DNA of 45,005 nt from Saccharopolyspora aridisoli (lineage in GTDB: Bacteria > Actinomycetota > Actinomycetes > Mycobacteriales > Pseudonocardiaceae). Each line of letters starts with the position of its first letter. Within the stretch, counting starts at the first letter, position 1. Of this stretch, positions 24,987-33,139 are shown in pieces. A program made the position numbers and the translations under genes. The stretch covers positions 1 through 45,005 of the forward strand of contig NZ_SMKV01000042.1 of the NCBI RefSeq assembly GCF_004348445.1. Direction: 5' to 3'. A model generated the notes under the pieces. The model was not told the DNA's origin and ran no database searches. It saw only the letters and a program-made list of their open reading frames with translations.

Positions 24987-25823
24987 TCACTGCTGGCCCC
25001 AGTTGTCGCGCGGCGCCTTCACCAGGCGGTCCTTGAGCTCCCTGGTGTGGCGGCGGGACACGGGCAGTTCCTTGGGAGGCCCGCCGCCGAGCACCACCGA
25101 GTAGCCGGACGAGGACATCCGCAGTTCGGTGACCAGCGCGAGCGAGACCAGGAACGATCGGTGGATGCGCAGGAACCCTGCTTCGCCCCAGCGCTCTTCC
25201 AACTGCGCCAGCGGAATTCGGACCAGGTGGGAGCCCTCGGTGGTGTGCAGCCGCGCGTAGTCGCCCTGCGCCTCGACCCAGCGGACCTCCTTGCGCGGGA
25301 TCATCCGCGTGGTGCCGGCGAGTTCGACCGGGATGACCTCGTCGTCCTCGGGTGCAGGAGCTTCGAGCGGCTGGGGCGAGCCGCTCTTGCCGGACTGCTG
25401 CTTGTTCTTCTCGATGCCGCGCAGCGCGCGGTCGACGCGGTCGGCGTTGGCGGGCTTCATGATGTAATCCAGCGCGCCGACCTCGAACGCCTCCAGGGCG
25501 TTCTCCTCGTGCCCGGTGATGAACACCAGCGCGGGCGGGTTGCGGAACGCGGTGAGCACTCGAGCCAGTTCCATCCCCGACAGCCCCGGCATCGAGACGT
25601 CCGCGAACACGGCGTCCACAATGGACTTGTCATCGTCGCGGCGGCCGATCAGCTCCGGATCGTCGCTGCGCAGCAGGCGCAGCGCCTCGGCGGCGTCGAA
25701 GGCCGTCAGCACCCGCCCGACGCGAGGGTTGCTGCCGAGCAGGAACTTCATCTCGTCAAGCCCGGCTCGCTCGTCATCGACGGCGAGGACGACCAGCCCG
25801 GCCGAGTTCTCTCGTGTACTCAA
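24987..25823 (-). CDS. LytTR-family response regulator
   Basis: A 278-residue regulator. Receiver domain: LVVLAVDDERAGLDEM (acidic pocket), phospho-acceptor Asp in VFADVSMPGLSG, Thr in LVFITGHEE and Lys in YIMKPAN. A linker of about 35 residues leads to a LytTR DNA-binding domain (RMIPRKEVRWVEAQGDYARL, FLRIHRSFLVSL). The family controls carboxylate uptake (BtsR, YpdB) or cell-wall genes; the flanking symporters favour the former. It starts with TTG 25823. The likely partner is the LytS-like kinase at 27046, from which it is separated by sppA. Confidence 0.93.
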   Translation of the reverse strand: MSTRENSAGLVVLAVDDERAGLDEMKFLLGSNPRVGRVLTAFDAAEALRLLRSDDPELIGRRDDDKSIVDAVFADVSMPGLSGMELARVLTAFRNPPALVFITGHEENALEAFEVGALDYIMKPANADRVDRALRGIEKNKQQSGKSGSPQPLEAPAPEDDEVIPVELAGTTRMIPRKEVRWVEAQGDYARLHTTEGSHLVRIPLAQLEERWGEAGFLRIHRSFLVSLALVTELRMSSSGYSVVLGGGPPKELPVSRRHTRELKDRLVKAPRDNWGQQ

Positions 25824-26124
25824 TGCAGCGCCATCTCGTGCCGCGCCTTCGGCGCACTGTTCATGTCCCGATGTCCCATCCGGCCTCCCCGCCGATCCCG
25901 CGAATGCGGCCGCAGAACCCTAGTTGTTAGCGCAGCACGAGGGTGCTCCACGAGGGGCCAGCGGCAAGAAACTGCCCTGAGAAGGCTATTTTCGCCCGAA
26001 TGGATCAACGCGTGAGGCTGATCGAGCGATGGTCCCGTACCCGGACCAGATCAGCCCTGTCCGCAACACCACGCGAAACGGGTCCCCGCCGAGCCTTCCC
26101 GGCAGGGACCCGAAGCACAAGCCC
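25824..26124. promoter_or_regulatory. Intergenic region before lytR-type operon
   Basis: 301 bases between the regulator's start and the sppA stop, no gene seen. It holds the sppA terminator (26080-26111) and must contain the leftward promoter of the regulator operon, which I cannot locate with confidence. GTTAGCG (25925-25933 region) resembles the 9-mers upstream of the DUF485 gene. Confidence 0.5.
26080..26111 (-). terminator. Terminator of sppA
   Basis: Stem GGGTCCC (26080-26086) with GGGACCC (26105-26111), one mismatch, then GCC with GGC around a 10-base loop. It lies 13 bases after the sppA stop on the minus strand and separates lytS-sppA transcription from the response-regulator operon. 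Confidence 0.8.
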
Positions 26125-27036
26125 CTACAGGCCGAAACGATCCCACATGGCGCGGTGTTCGAGCGCATCGAGCCCGGAAACCAGGTTCGCCACGGGGTTC
26201 CTGGACACGCCCGAGGACATCCCGAGGCGCGCCAGCAGCGGTTTGCGGCCCTCCACGGTCTGCACGTGGGCCTCCGGGTACTTGCGCTCGATGATCTCGC
26301 GCAGCGTGCCGACACCGTCGATCAGCCCGAGCTCAGCGGCCTTCGCGCCGGTCCAGACCTCACCGGAGAACAGCTCCTCCTCGCTGCCGGACAGCTTGCC
26401 GTCGCGGCGCTCGCGCACCCAGTCCCGGAACTGCCCGTGCAGCTCGTCCTGCAGGCCGCGCAGCCACTGCACGTCCTCGGCCTTCTCCGGTCGGAACGGG
26501 TCGAGCCGCACCTTGTTCTCACCGGCGGTGTAGACCCGGCGTTCGACGCCCAGCTTGTCCAGCAGGCCCGTCATCCCGAAACTGGCGCTGACCACGCCGA
26601 CCGAACCGACCAGCGAGGTCTGGTGCGCGTAGATCTCGTCGGCGGCGCACGCCAGCCAGTAACCACCGGAGGCGGCGACGTCCTCGCAGTACGCCATCAC
26701 CGGAACGTCCTTCTCCGCCGCCAGGCCGCGGATCCGGTCCGCGACCAGCGCGGACTGGGTGGGCGCACCACCCGGCGAGTTGATCGACAGCACCACCGCG
26801 CTGAGGCGGTCGTGCGAAAACGCCCGGTTGAGCGCCGAGTCCACGTTCTGCAGCGAGATCGACGGCCGCCCCATCGGCGACGGCTGCGGCGTGATGACGC
26901 CGTGCAGCTTGACCACCGCCACGACCGGGCCGCGCTCGTTCATGCCGGGCAGCTTCCCGCTGAACTTCTCGGTCAGCTCCTTGGGCAGCTTGGCCGTGAC
27001 CGCGTCGACGAACTTCTGGGGTGCCTTCTCGTCCAT
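26125..27036 (-). CDS. sppA: S49-family peptidase, SppA-like
   Basis: A 303-residue signal-peptide-peptidase-like serine protease. Catalytic Ser123 lies in AASGGYWLACAADEIYA and the general-base Lys175 in GENKVRLDPF; the 52-residue spacing equals that of Bacillus SppA (Ser147/Lys199). Oxyanion and substrate stretches SINSPGGAPTQS and TSLVGSVGVVS are present. Single half-length form, without the N-terminal membrane anchor usual in SppA, so it may be cytosolic. It starts with ATG 9 bases after the LytS-like kinase stop and ends in a terminator, so it belongs to the kinase's transcript rather than the regulator's. Confidence 0.93.
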   Translation of the reverse strand: MDEKAPQKFVDAVTAKLPKELTEKFSGKLPGMNERGPVVAVVKLHGVITPQPSPMGRPSISLQNVDSALNRAFSHDRLSAVVLSINSPGGAPTQSALVADRIRGLAAEKDVPVMAYCEDVAASGGYWLACAADEIYAHQTSLVGSVGVVSASFGMTGLLDKLGVERRVYTAGENKVRLDPFRPEKAEDVQWLRGLQDELHGQFRDWVRERRDGKLSGSEEELFSGEVWTGAKAAELGLIDGVGTLREIIERKYPEAHVQTVEGRKPLLARLGMSSGVSRNPVANLVSGLDALEHRAMWDRFGL

Positions 27037-27045
27037 ACCTCGACG

Positions 27046-28404
27046 CTACCGGCCCGCGGCGGGTCCGGTGGCCAAACCCACTCCGGGCTCGTCCACGGGC
27101 GTCAGCGGCTCCGGCCGGACACCGGGGGCGAACTTCGGAACTCGCATGATGACCTTCATGCCGGCGCCCCTCTCGGTCTCCACCACGAGCCCGTAGTCGT
27201 TGCCGAAGGTGGCGCGCATCCGGTTGTTGATGTTGCCCAGCCCGACGTGCGCGCCGGTGAGGTGGGCGTTGGCGAGCTCGGCGTCCAGCAGCTCCGGATC
27301 CATCCCGATGCCGTCGTCGTCGACGCTGATCAGCGCTTCGGAACCGTTGTCCTCGGCGGTCACCGAGACCGTCCCGCCACCGGGCTTGTTGGCCAGGCCG
27401 TGCCGGACGGCGTTCTCCACCAGCGGTTGCAGCGCCAGGAAGGGCACCACGACCGGAAGCACCTCGGGGGCGATCTTGAGCTGCACGTTGAGCCGGTCCG
27501 GACCGAACCGCGCGCTCTCCAGCGTCAGGTACCGGTCGATGTTGCGGATCTCGTCGGCCAGCGTCGTGTAGAGCCCGCTGTTGCGGAACGAGTAGCGGGT
27601 GAAGTCGGCGAACTCCTGCAGCAGGTCGCGCGCGTGCTCCGGGTCGGTGCGGATCAGCGAGGAGATCGTGTTCAGCGCGTTGTAGATGAAGTGCGGGGAA
27701 ATCTGCGCCCGCAGCGCGCGCACCTCGGCCTGGGCCAGGCGCTCCTTGGACTCCTGCAGCTCGGCGAGTTCGAGCTGGGTGGACACGTGGTGCGCGACCT
27801 CGGCGGCAGCGCGCAGGAGCCGCTTGCGATCGCCGTCGGCGATGACCGTCAGCACACCGCGGACGTGGCCCTCGACCTCCAGCGGCACCACGGCCGCGTG
27901 CCGCATCGGGCACGGCCGCTGCTCGCAGACCACGTCGCCGTGGTCGAGGAAGTCGCGCTTGCCGGTGCGCAGCACGTGCTCGATCTTGGTGCGCAGGTCG
28001 GCGTAGTGGTGATTGGCCTCGCCGTCCCAGGTCAGCAGCGTTCCGTCACCGTCGACGATGCCGACGGCGACGCAGGCCAGCAGTTCCCGCAGGTGCGGAC
28101 CGGTCTTGTCCGCCGATTCCTGGTTCAGGCCCTCGCGCAGGTAGGGCGCCGCTCTGGTCACCCGGTGCAGAGCCGCCAGCGTGGCGTCCTCCACCGAGGT
28201 GTTCACCCGACGCGCCCGGCACAACAGCACGAACATGCCCAGCACGGCGAGCGCGGCGAGCGTGGTCAGGACCGTCCGCTCTGTCAACAACTCCGCCACA
28301 ACATCAATCTGCACGAGCAGCACGCTGTGAATCAAGGCGGCTACGGCCAGTGCGGGGTTTCCATCGGTGAACGGTACGGACCCGTTCCGTTCAGCGGAAT
28401 CCAT
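27046..28404 (-). CDS. LytS-type sensor histidine kinase
   Basis: About 452 residues. One N-terminal TM helix (TVLTTLAALAVLGMFVLLC) is followed by a GAF-like cytosolic sensor (with CEQRPCPMRHAAVVPLEV), a His_kinase domain with phospho-His in RAQISPHFIYNALNTI, and an HATPase domain (LVENAVRHGLANKPGG, ISVDDDGIGMDPE, GLGNINNRMRATFG). The single helix sets it apart from classic multi-TM LytS. It is the likely partner of the LytTR regulator at 24987. The start is uncertain: ATG 28404 is used, but GC-rich codon use begins only about 30 codons later, so a GTG near 28315 is also possible. Confidence 0.88.
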   Translation of the reverse strand: MDSAERNGSVPFTDGNPALAVAALIHSVLLVQIDVVAELLTERTVLTTLAALAVLGMFVLLCRARRVNTSVEDATLAALHRVTRAAPYLREGLNQESADKTGPHLRELLACVAVGIVDGDGTLLTWDGEANHHYADLRTKIEHVLRTGKRDFLDHGDVVCEQRPCPMRHAAVVPLEVEGHVRGVLTVIADGDRKRLLRAAAEVAHHVSTQLELAELQESKERLAQAEVRALRAQISPHFIYNALNTISSLIRTDPEHARDLLQEFADFTRYSFRNSGLYTTLADEIRNIDRYLTLESARFGPDRLNVQLKIAPEVLPVVVPFLALQPLVENAVRHGLANKPGGGTVSVTAEDNGSEALISVDDDGIGMDPELLDAELANAHLTGAHVGLGNINNRMRATFGNDYGLVVETERGAGMKVIMRVPKFAPGVRPEPLTPVDEPGVGLATGPAAGR

Positions 28405-28427
28405 TCGTCCGTTCAGCAGGCATGCCC

Positions 28428-28467
28428 TGTGCACAACCCCAGCAGTTGCCCACAACATGTGGACAAC
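28428..28467. promoter_or_regulatory. Inverted DnaA-box-like sequences after Fpg/Nei gene
   Basis: TGTGCACAA (28428-28436), TTGCCCACA (28446-28454) and TGTGGACAA (28458-28466). The last is the exact reverse complement of the actinobacterial DnaA box TTGTCCACA; the other two differ at one position. The last two form 10-base arms (one mismatch) around ACA. The hairpin lies 1 base after the glycosylase stop, so it may simply be that gene's terminator. Confidence 0.5.
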
Positions 28468-29319
28468 TCATTTGAGCAGCCGGGACATCCTGCGATCCGC
28501 CAGCTTCTTCCCACCGGTCTGGCACGTCGGGCAGTACTGCATCGACCGGTCGGCGAAGGAGACTTCCCGAACCGTGTCACCGCACACAGGGCACGGCAAA
28601 CCGGTGCGGCCGTGCACCCGCATCCCCGACCGCTTCTCGGCCTTGAGCCGCGCGGCGTCCTGGTTCAGCGAACGCTCCACCGCGTCGCGGAGGACGTCCT
28701 GGGCACAGGCGTGCAGCCGGGTCACGGCCGCGGCGTCGAGCTTCCCGGCCGTGGCGAACGGGGAGAGCTTGGCGGCGTGCAGGACCTCGTCCGAGTAGGC
28801 GTTGCCGATTCCCGCGATCGTGGACTGCTCGGTGAGCACGGTCTTGATCCGCTCGGTCCGCCCGTCCAGCAGCGCGGCCAGCCCGTCGGCGTCGAGCTCC
28901 AGCGCGTCGGGCCCCAGCTTCGCGATCCCGGGGACCACGGCCGGGTCGTCGACGATCCAGGCGGCGAGGCTCTTCTGGGTGCCCGCCTCGGTCAGGTCGA
29001 AGCCCACGCCGCCGAGGTCCACGCGCAGCGCGATCGGCCCGCGACCGGGTTTCGGCGGGGTCGCGGCGAGCTTGTCCGACCAGCGCAGCCAGCCGGCCCG
29101 CGCCAGGTGGCAGACGAGGTGCAGGCCACCGCAGTCCAGGTCGAGGTACTTGCCGTGCCTGACGGCACCGGTGACCTCGCGTCCGCGCAGCGCGGTCCAC
29201 GGCGGGTCCGCGGTTTTGAGCACGCTCATCGAGGCGACGTCGACGCGCGCCACCGTCAGCCCCACGGCGTGGTCGCGGAGGTGCTGGGCCAGCGCCTCCA
29301 CCTCGGGAAGTTCGGGCAC
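28468..29319 (-). CDS. Fpg/Nei-family DNA glycosylase
   Basis: A 283-residue formamidopyrimidine/endonuclease VIII-type glycosylase/AP lyase for oxidised bases. After removal of the initiator Met the protein begins PELPEVEAL, placing the catalytic proline at the N-terminus; this fixes the GTG start at 29319. Other marks: Lys near residue 55-60, the helix-two-turn-helix region IAGIGNAYSDEVLHAAKLSP and a C-terminal zinc finger CPVCGDTVRE...YCPTCQ. The substrate (8-oxoG or pyrimidine lesions) is not settled from sequence. It is probably a solo or weakly linked gene, with a hairpin right after the stop. Confidence 0.95.
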   Translation of the reverse strand: MPELPEVEALAQHLRDHAVGLTVARVDVASMSVLKTADPPWTALRGREVTGAVRHGKYLDLDCGGLHLVCHLARAGWLRWSDKLAATPPKPGRGPIALRVDLGGVGFDLTEAGTQKSLAAWIVDDPAVVPGIAKLGPDALELDADGLAALLDGRTERIKTVLTEQSTIAGIGNAYSDEVLHAAKLSPFATAGKLDAAAVTRLHACAQDVLRDAVERSLNQDAARLKAEKRSGMRVHGRTGLPCPVCGDTVREVSFADRSMQYCPTCQTGGKKLADRRMSRLLK

Positions 29320-29423
29320 GACCCCAGTGTGCCGCAGGAACGTCAGCGAAGCGGCGACGCTCGGAGTCAAGAGGCGTGTCAGGTCCCGCTACCTGCGCCG
29401 CCAAGCAGGACGACCGCGGACGC

Positions 29424-29861
29424 TCATTCGGTCGGCTGGAGCCTGCCGTTCATGTCCGGTTCCGCGTACAGCTCGATGTGTCGGGCCACCTGCGAGACCT
29501 CGGTTCGCACCTCGATGAACCCGCGCACGACGCCCACCCAGGTCTCCGGTGGGTTCTCGTCGGCGTCGCCCGGGGTGGACGCGGTGAGGGTCCACGGGCG
29601 GTGCAGCACCCAGCGGATCGGGAAGAACAGGATCGCGAGCACGATCACCGCGATCAGCCAAGTCGGGATGATCACCTCGGCGGGCGTCCAGGCGATGAAC
29701 ACCACCACCAGGGCCGCGAGCGCCGCGCCCACCACGATCGCCGGCGTCGAACCGCCGTTGACGTCGTGCTCGAACTCGTCCACCACGATCGGGTTGGACC
29801 ACTCCAGGTTCGCCCTGATCGTCCACTCCCGGCCGTCGGAGCCTCGAACCACCCGGTTCAT
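29424..29861 (-). CDS. Two-TM membrane protein of unknown function
   Basis: A 145-residue protein: an N-terminal beta-rich cytosolic part (VVRGSDGREWTIRANLEW), two TM helices (STPAIVVGAALAALVVVFIA and TWLIAVIVLAILFFPIRWVL) and a C-terminal part starting PWTLTASTPGDADENPPETW. I recognise no family. ATG 29861 has GGGGAGG upstream, a strong ribosome-binding site. It lies 104 bases upstream of the glycosylase, same direction. Confidence 0.8.
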   Translation of the reverse strand: MNRVVRGSDGREWTIRANLEWSNPIVVDEFEHDVNGGSTPAIVVGAALAALVVVFIAWTPAEVIIPTWLIAVIVLAILFFPIRWVLHRPWTLTASTPGDADENPPETWVGVVRGFIEVRTEVSQVARHIELYAEPDMNGRLQPTE

Positions 29862-30108
29862 CGTCGCCTCCCCGCCCACCCGGGCTGGTCACTCGAACGC
29901 CAACTCACCACTCGGACCACACCTGTCACCGAGCGTGGTGCCACGGTACCGCTCATGTCATCGGCCCCGAGGGTGATGGCACGCACGGAACGGGCCACCA
30001 ACACCCCGCTCATTGTCGATCATCACGGTGCCCGAGCCAACCCTTCGAGCCGGAAACAACCCGGCTGAACCACTACGCTCCGAGCACACCAGGTTCGGGA
30101 GGTTCCGG

Positions 30109-30507
30109 ATGGACGTCGACGAAGCCCGCGGGCTGATCCGCGACCAGCACCGCGCGGTGCTGGGAACCCTGCGCACCGACCGAACACCGCTGATGACACC
30201 GGTCTTGGCGACCGTCGACGAGCAGGGCCGGGTGGTGATCAGCACCAAGTCCGGTTCGGGCAAGGTCCGGAACCTCCGCCGCGACCCGCGCGCCTGGCTG
30301 TGCGTGCTGCCGGACGCGTTCTTCGGGCGCTGGTTCCAAGTCGACGCCGACGTCGAGATCGTCGAACTGCCCGAGGCCCTGCCGCTGCTGGAGGACTACT
30401 ACCGCTCGATCTCCGGCGAGCACGAGAACTGGGAGTCCTACCGCGAGGCCATGCGCTCGGAGAACCGGGTCCTGCTGCGGCTCACCCCCACCCGCGCGGT
30501 CGGCTGA
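30109..30507 (+). CDS. PPOX-class, probably F420-dependent, oxidoreductase
   Basis: A 132-residue split-barrel flavin/F420-binding protein of the pyridoxamine-5'-phosphate-oxidase-like superfamily. The N-terminus EARGLIRDQHRAVLGTLRTD and the VISTKSGSGKVRNLRRDPRA stretch (the usual cofactor-phosphate Lys/Arg contacts) are typical of actinobacterial F420-dependent members. The substrate is unknown. ATG 30109 has GGGAGG upstream; the longer frame from 30013 lacks conservation. A tRNA-Gly gene follows 94 bases later. Confidence 0.88.
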   Translation: MDVDEARGLIRDQHRAVLGTLRTDRTPLMTPVLATVDEQGRVVISTKSGSGKVRNLRRDPRAWLCVLPDAFFGRWFQVDADVEIVELPEALPLLEDYYRSISGEHENWESYREAMRSENRVLLRLTPTRAVG

Positions 30508-30520
30508 AGGGGACCCCCGG

Positions 30521-30549
30521 TGAACGGCTTCCGAACCGTGGGCTAAAGT
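30521..30549 (+). promoter_or_regulatory. Candidate tRNA promoter
   Basis: TGAACG (30521-30526) and TAAAGT (30544-30549) with a 17-base spacer fit weak -35 and -10 elements. The expected start near 30556 lies upstream of the tRNA-Gly gene at 30602. Assigned by position and spacing only. Confidence 0.4.
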
Positions 30550-30601
30550 GTTCACCAACAGCCCACCGGGGGCGGAAGCCACCGGGAGGCGATGAATACA
30601 C

Positions 30602-30674
30602 GCGGATGTAGCGCAGCTGGTAGCGCATCACCTTGCCAAGGTGAGGGTCGCGGGTTCGAGTCCCGTCATCCGCT
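30602..30674 (+). tRNA. tRNA-Gly (anticodon GCC)
   Basis: A 73-base cloverleaf: acceptor stem GCGGATG pairs with CATCCGC, the D-arm contains AGCGCAGCTGGTAGCGC, the anticodon stem CACCT...AGGTG carries loop TTGCCAA (anticodon GCC), and the T-arm is GCGGGTTCGAGTCCCGT. The discriminator base is T and CCA is not encoded. A strong terminator follows. Confidence 0.97.
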
Positions 30675-30678
30675 CGCA

Positions 30679-30714
30679 GCAGTGGGGCCGAGGTATCAAC
30701 CTCGGCCCCACTGC
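30679..30714 (+). terminator. Terminator after tRNA-Gly
   Basis: A 16-base perfect stem GCAGTGGGGCCGAGGT (30679-30694) / ACCTCGGCCCCACTGC (30699-30714), loop ATCA, followed by TTCTC. This is the strongest hairpin in the window. Confidence 0.92.
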
Positions 30715-30821
30715 TTCTCGTGCTGGCACCAGCGTCGACCAGACCTCCGCCTCCTCCGCACCGGCGCGCGCGTTGCGCCACCTCGTACCACTGCGGGAAG
30801 CAGCGGTAGCCGCACCACCGG

Positions 30822-31478
30822 TCAGCTCTCGACGCCGAGGCCGATCGGGCAGGAGACCCCGGTGCCACCGAGGCCGCAGTAGCCGTTGGGGTTCTTGGCG
30901 TCCGAGAGGTACTGCTGGTGGTAGCTCTCGGCGTAGTAGAAGTCCTGGAGCAGGGCGATCTCCGTGGTGATCTCGCCCTTGCCGGCCGCGGTCAGGGCCT
31001 GCTGGAAGGCTTCGCGGCTGGCCTCCGCTCCGACCTTCTGCTGGTCGTCGACGCAGTAGATGGCCGAGCGGTACTGGGTGCCGAGGTCGTTGCCCTGCCG
31101 CATGCCCTGGGTGGGGTCGTGGTTCTCCCAGAACTCCTTGAGGACCTGCGCGTAGCTGATCTCCTCCGGGTCGAAGACCACCAGGACCGCTTCGGTGTGG
31201 CCGGTCAGCCCGGAGCAGACCTCTTCGTAAGTCGGGTTCGGCGTGTAGCCGCCCGCGTAGCCGACCGCCGTGGCCCACACGCCCTCGGTCTGCCAGAACA
31301 CGCGCTCCGCGCCCCAGAAGCAGCCCATGCCGACCACCGCGGTGGCCAGGCCCTCCGGGAACGGCGGAACGATGCGACGCTCCGGGAACACCGCGTGCCG
31401 CTCGTCCACCGGCATCGCCGTGTCACGGCCGGGCAGCGCCGACGACGGGTCGATCATCTTCAGCTTCGCACCGAACAT
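30822..31478 (-). CDS. msrA: Peptide methionine sulfoxide reductase MsrA
   Basis: A 218-residue enzyme reducing methionine-S-sulfoxide in proteins, with thioredoxin as the usual reductant. The catalytic motif [12 protein letters not shown] lies near residue 50. Further MsrA marks are [35 protein letters not shown] and the C-terminal CGLGGTG with a resolving Cys. ATG 31478 is chosen (GGAAA upstream); the frame opens slightly further upstream but without family similarity. It is 20 bases from the acyltransferase stop, same direction, and may be cotranscribed with it. Confidence 0.96.
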   Translation of the reverse strand: MFGAKLKMIDPSSALPGRDTAMPVDERHAVFPERRIVPPFPEGLATAVVGMGCFWGAERVFWQTEGVWATAVGYAGGYTPNPTYEEVCSGLTGHTEAVLVVFDPEEISYAQVLKEFWENHDPTQGMRQGNDLGTQYRSAIYCVDDQQKVGAEASREAFQQALTAAGKGEITTEIALLQDFYYAESYHQQYLSDAKNPNGYCGLGGTGVSCPIGLGVES

Positions 31479-31498
31479 GTTTCCAGGGTACGCGGTGG

Positions 31499-32917
31499 TC
31501 AACGGCGATCCAGCCGGTTGGGATCGCCGCGGCGACCCGCTTCCGGCGGCATCGGGCGGCGCGCGTGCCTGCCCTGCGGCGGCTCGTCGATCTCACCGGA
31601 CAACCGCCGTGACAACGGCGACTCCTCCGGCGGCTGGCGACGCGGGATTGCCCGGTCCGGCGGGAACGCCCGCCCCGGCGGCGGCCCGGCGGACCGCTGC
31701 GCACCGCCCACCGGCGGGCGCGGCGGCGCGGGTAGAGGACGCTCGGGCCTCTCCGGGACCCTTCGCACCGCCGGTTCGGGCAGGGGGAGGGATCTCTCGG
31801 TCCGAACGTCCGCCGGATCGGGATCCGGTTCGCGCTCGACCTCCTGCTCGGGCGCGGTGTCCAGGAGGTGGCGCAGGCGCATCGTGGGGTCCTCGACGTA
31901 CTTCCACGACAGGGTGCCCAGGACGTAGCAGGTCGGGGCGGCGCAGAGCAGCATGAGCCACTGGTCGCCGATCCCGGCCATCGCCAGCAGCTGCTGCACC
32001 GGGAAACCCCAGACGTACACGCCGTAGCTGCCGTTGACCCACACGCCCGGAACCGTCAGCCGCGACGGCCAGAAGTGCCCGGCCACGATCACCGCGTAGC
32101 TGACCGCGAAGGCCATGAACGCCGAGGCGGTGATGTTGTTGCCCATCACCACCAGCACGACCAGGCCCGCGCCCGCGGCCAGCGGCGACAGCGGGATCCG
32201 GTAGAGGTTCAGCAGCACGCCCAGCGCGAAGGCCACCAGGAACGCCACCAGCGACTCGACCGGGACGCTCAGCAGCGAACCCGCGGACTCGGCGCCCGGG
32301 GTCTGCTCCAGGTGCCGGTCCCAGGCGATCAGGCCGATCAGCGCGACCACCGTCAACCAGCGGAAGTCCTTCTTGGCCGTGCCCAGCAGCAACAGCGCGA
32401 AGAGGCCGCCGTAGGCCAGCAGCTCCATCGGCAGCGTCCACAGCGAGCCGTTGACCGCGTCCGGCCACGGGTTGTTCTCGAACACGCCCGGCAGGTCGTG
32501 CCGCAACGTCAGCAGACCCGCGTTGTTGACGATGTAGCCCCAGGTCTCGTGCGCGCGGAAGTACTCGCCGAGCGGCAGCGTGGTGATCATCGGGCCGACG
32601 ACCAGGGCCATGCCGACCGACACCGTGAGCATCGGCGGCCACAGCCGCAGCACCCGCTTGACCGCGAAGCGCAGCGCGTGCGGATCGCGCATCCAGCTCT
32701 CGGTGATCTGAAAACCGCTGAGGGCGAAGAAGCCCATCAGCACGCCCTCGTCGGGCTGCACCGGCCACTCCGGCGGGAACAGCTCGCCGCTCCCCACCAG
32801 AGGGGAGCTGTGACCGTAGATGACCAGCAGCGCGCCGATCATGCGGATCCAGGCGAAGCCGTGGTTCGGGGCGGCGAACAACTCAGGGCGAGCGTGCACG
32901 ACGCGCGCAACACTCAA
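31499..32917 (-). CDS. Acyltransferase-3 family membrane protein with long C-tail
   Basis: A 472-residue OafA-like O-acyltransferase. About ten TM helices span residues 20-355, with the catalytic His in [13 protein letters not shown] and [14 protein letters not shown] further on. It probably O-acetylates a surface or secreted glycan; the acceptor is unknown. The C-terminal 115 residues are a Pro/Arg/Glu-rich, probably disordered cytosolic tail (for example [18 protein letters not shown]), which many relatives lack. The start is TTG 32917, with GTG 32899 as alternative. Confidence 0.88.
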   Translation of the reverse strand: MSVARVVHARPELFAAPNHGFAWIRMIGALLVIYGHSSPLVGSGELFPPEWPVQPDEGVLMGFFALSGFQITESWMRDPHALRFAVKRVLRLWPPMLTVSVGMALVVGPMITTLPLGEYFRAHETWGYIVNNAGLLTLRHDLPGVFENNPWPDAVNGSLWTLPMELLAYGGLFALLLLGTAKKDFRWLTVVALIGLIAWDRHLEQTPGAESAGSLLSVPVESLVAFLVAFALGVLLNLYRIPLSPLAAGAGLVVLVVMGNNITASAFMAFAVSYAVIVAGHFWPSRLTVPGVWVNGSYGVYVWGFPVQQLLAMAGIGDQWLMLLCAAPTCYVLGTLSWKYVEDPTMRLRHLLDTAPEQEVEREPDPDPADVRTERSLPLPEPAVRRVPERPERPLPAPPRPPVGGAQRSAGPPPGRAFPPDRAIPRRQPPEESPLSRRLSGEIDEPPQGRHARRPMPPEAGRRGDPNRLDRR

Positions 32918-33139
32918 CCCGGATCACCCCATCGATTCGCGCCCGACTCGGACGTCAACGCTGCGTAGCCTAGCCGGGGCCCCCTGCGGTTCGGGGCCCC
33001 TTACAACCCGGACACCCGTCCGGACCAGACCGCAGACCGTATCGTTATTCGGCCGGTGCACCGCGAACCTGTCGCACAGTGCCAGAATGGCGTCGTTCGC
33101 AGCAGCGGCGTTCATGGAAATCCGGAAAGGGCGCTATCG

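Noticed and set aside
26029..29976. 1315-codon rightward open frame
   Set aside because: Antisense to sppA, the LytS-like kinase, the glycosylase and a membrane-protein gene, all of which carry clear motifs; the translated product is low-complexity.
30602..30674. Possible integration site at the tRNA-Gly 3' end
   Set aside because: No integrase, no direct repeat of the tRNA end and no drop in GC content in the window.
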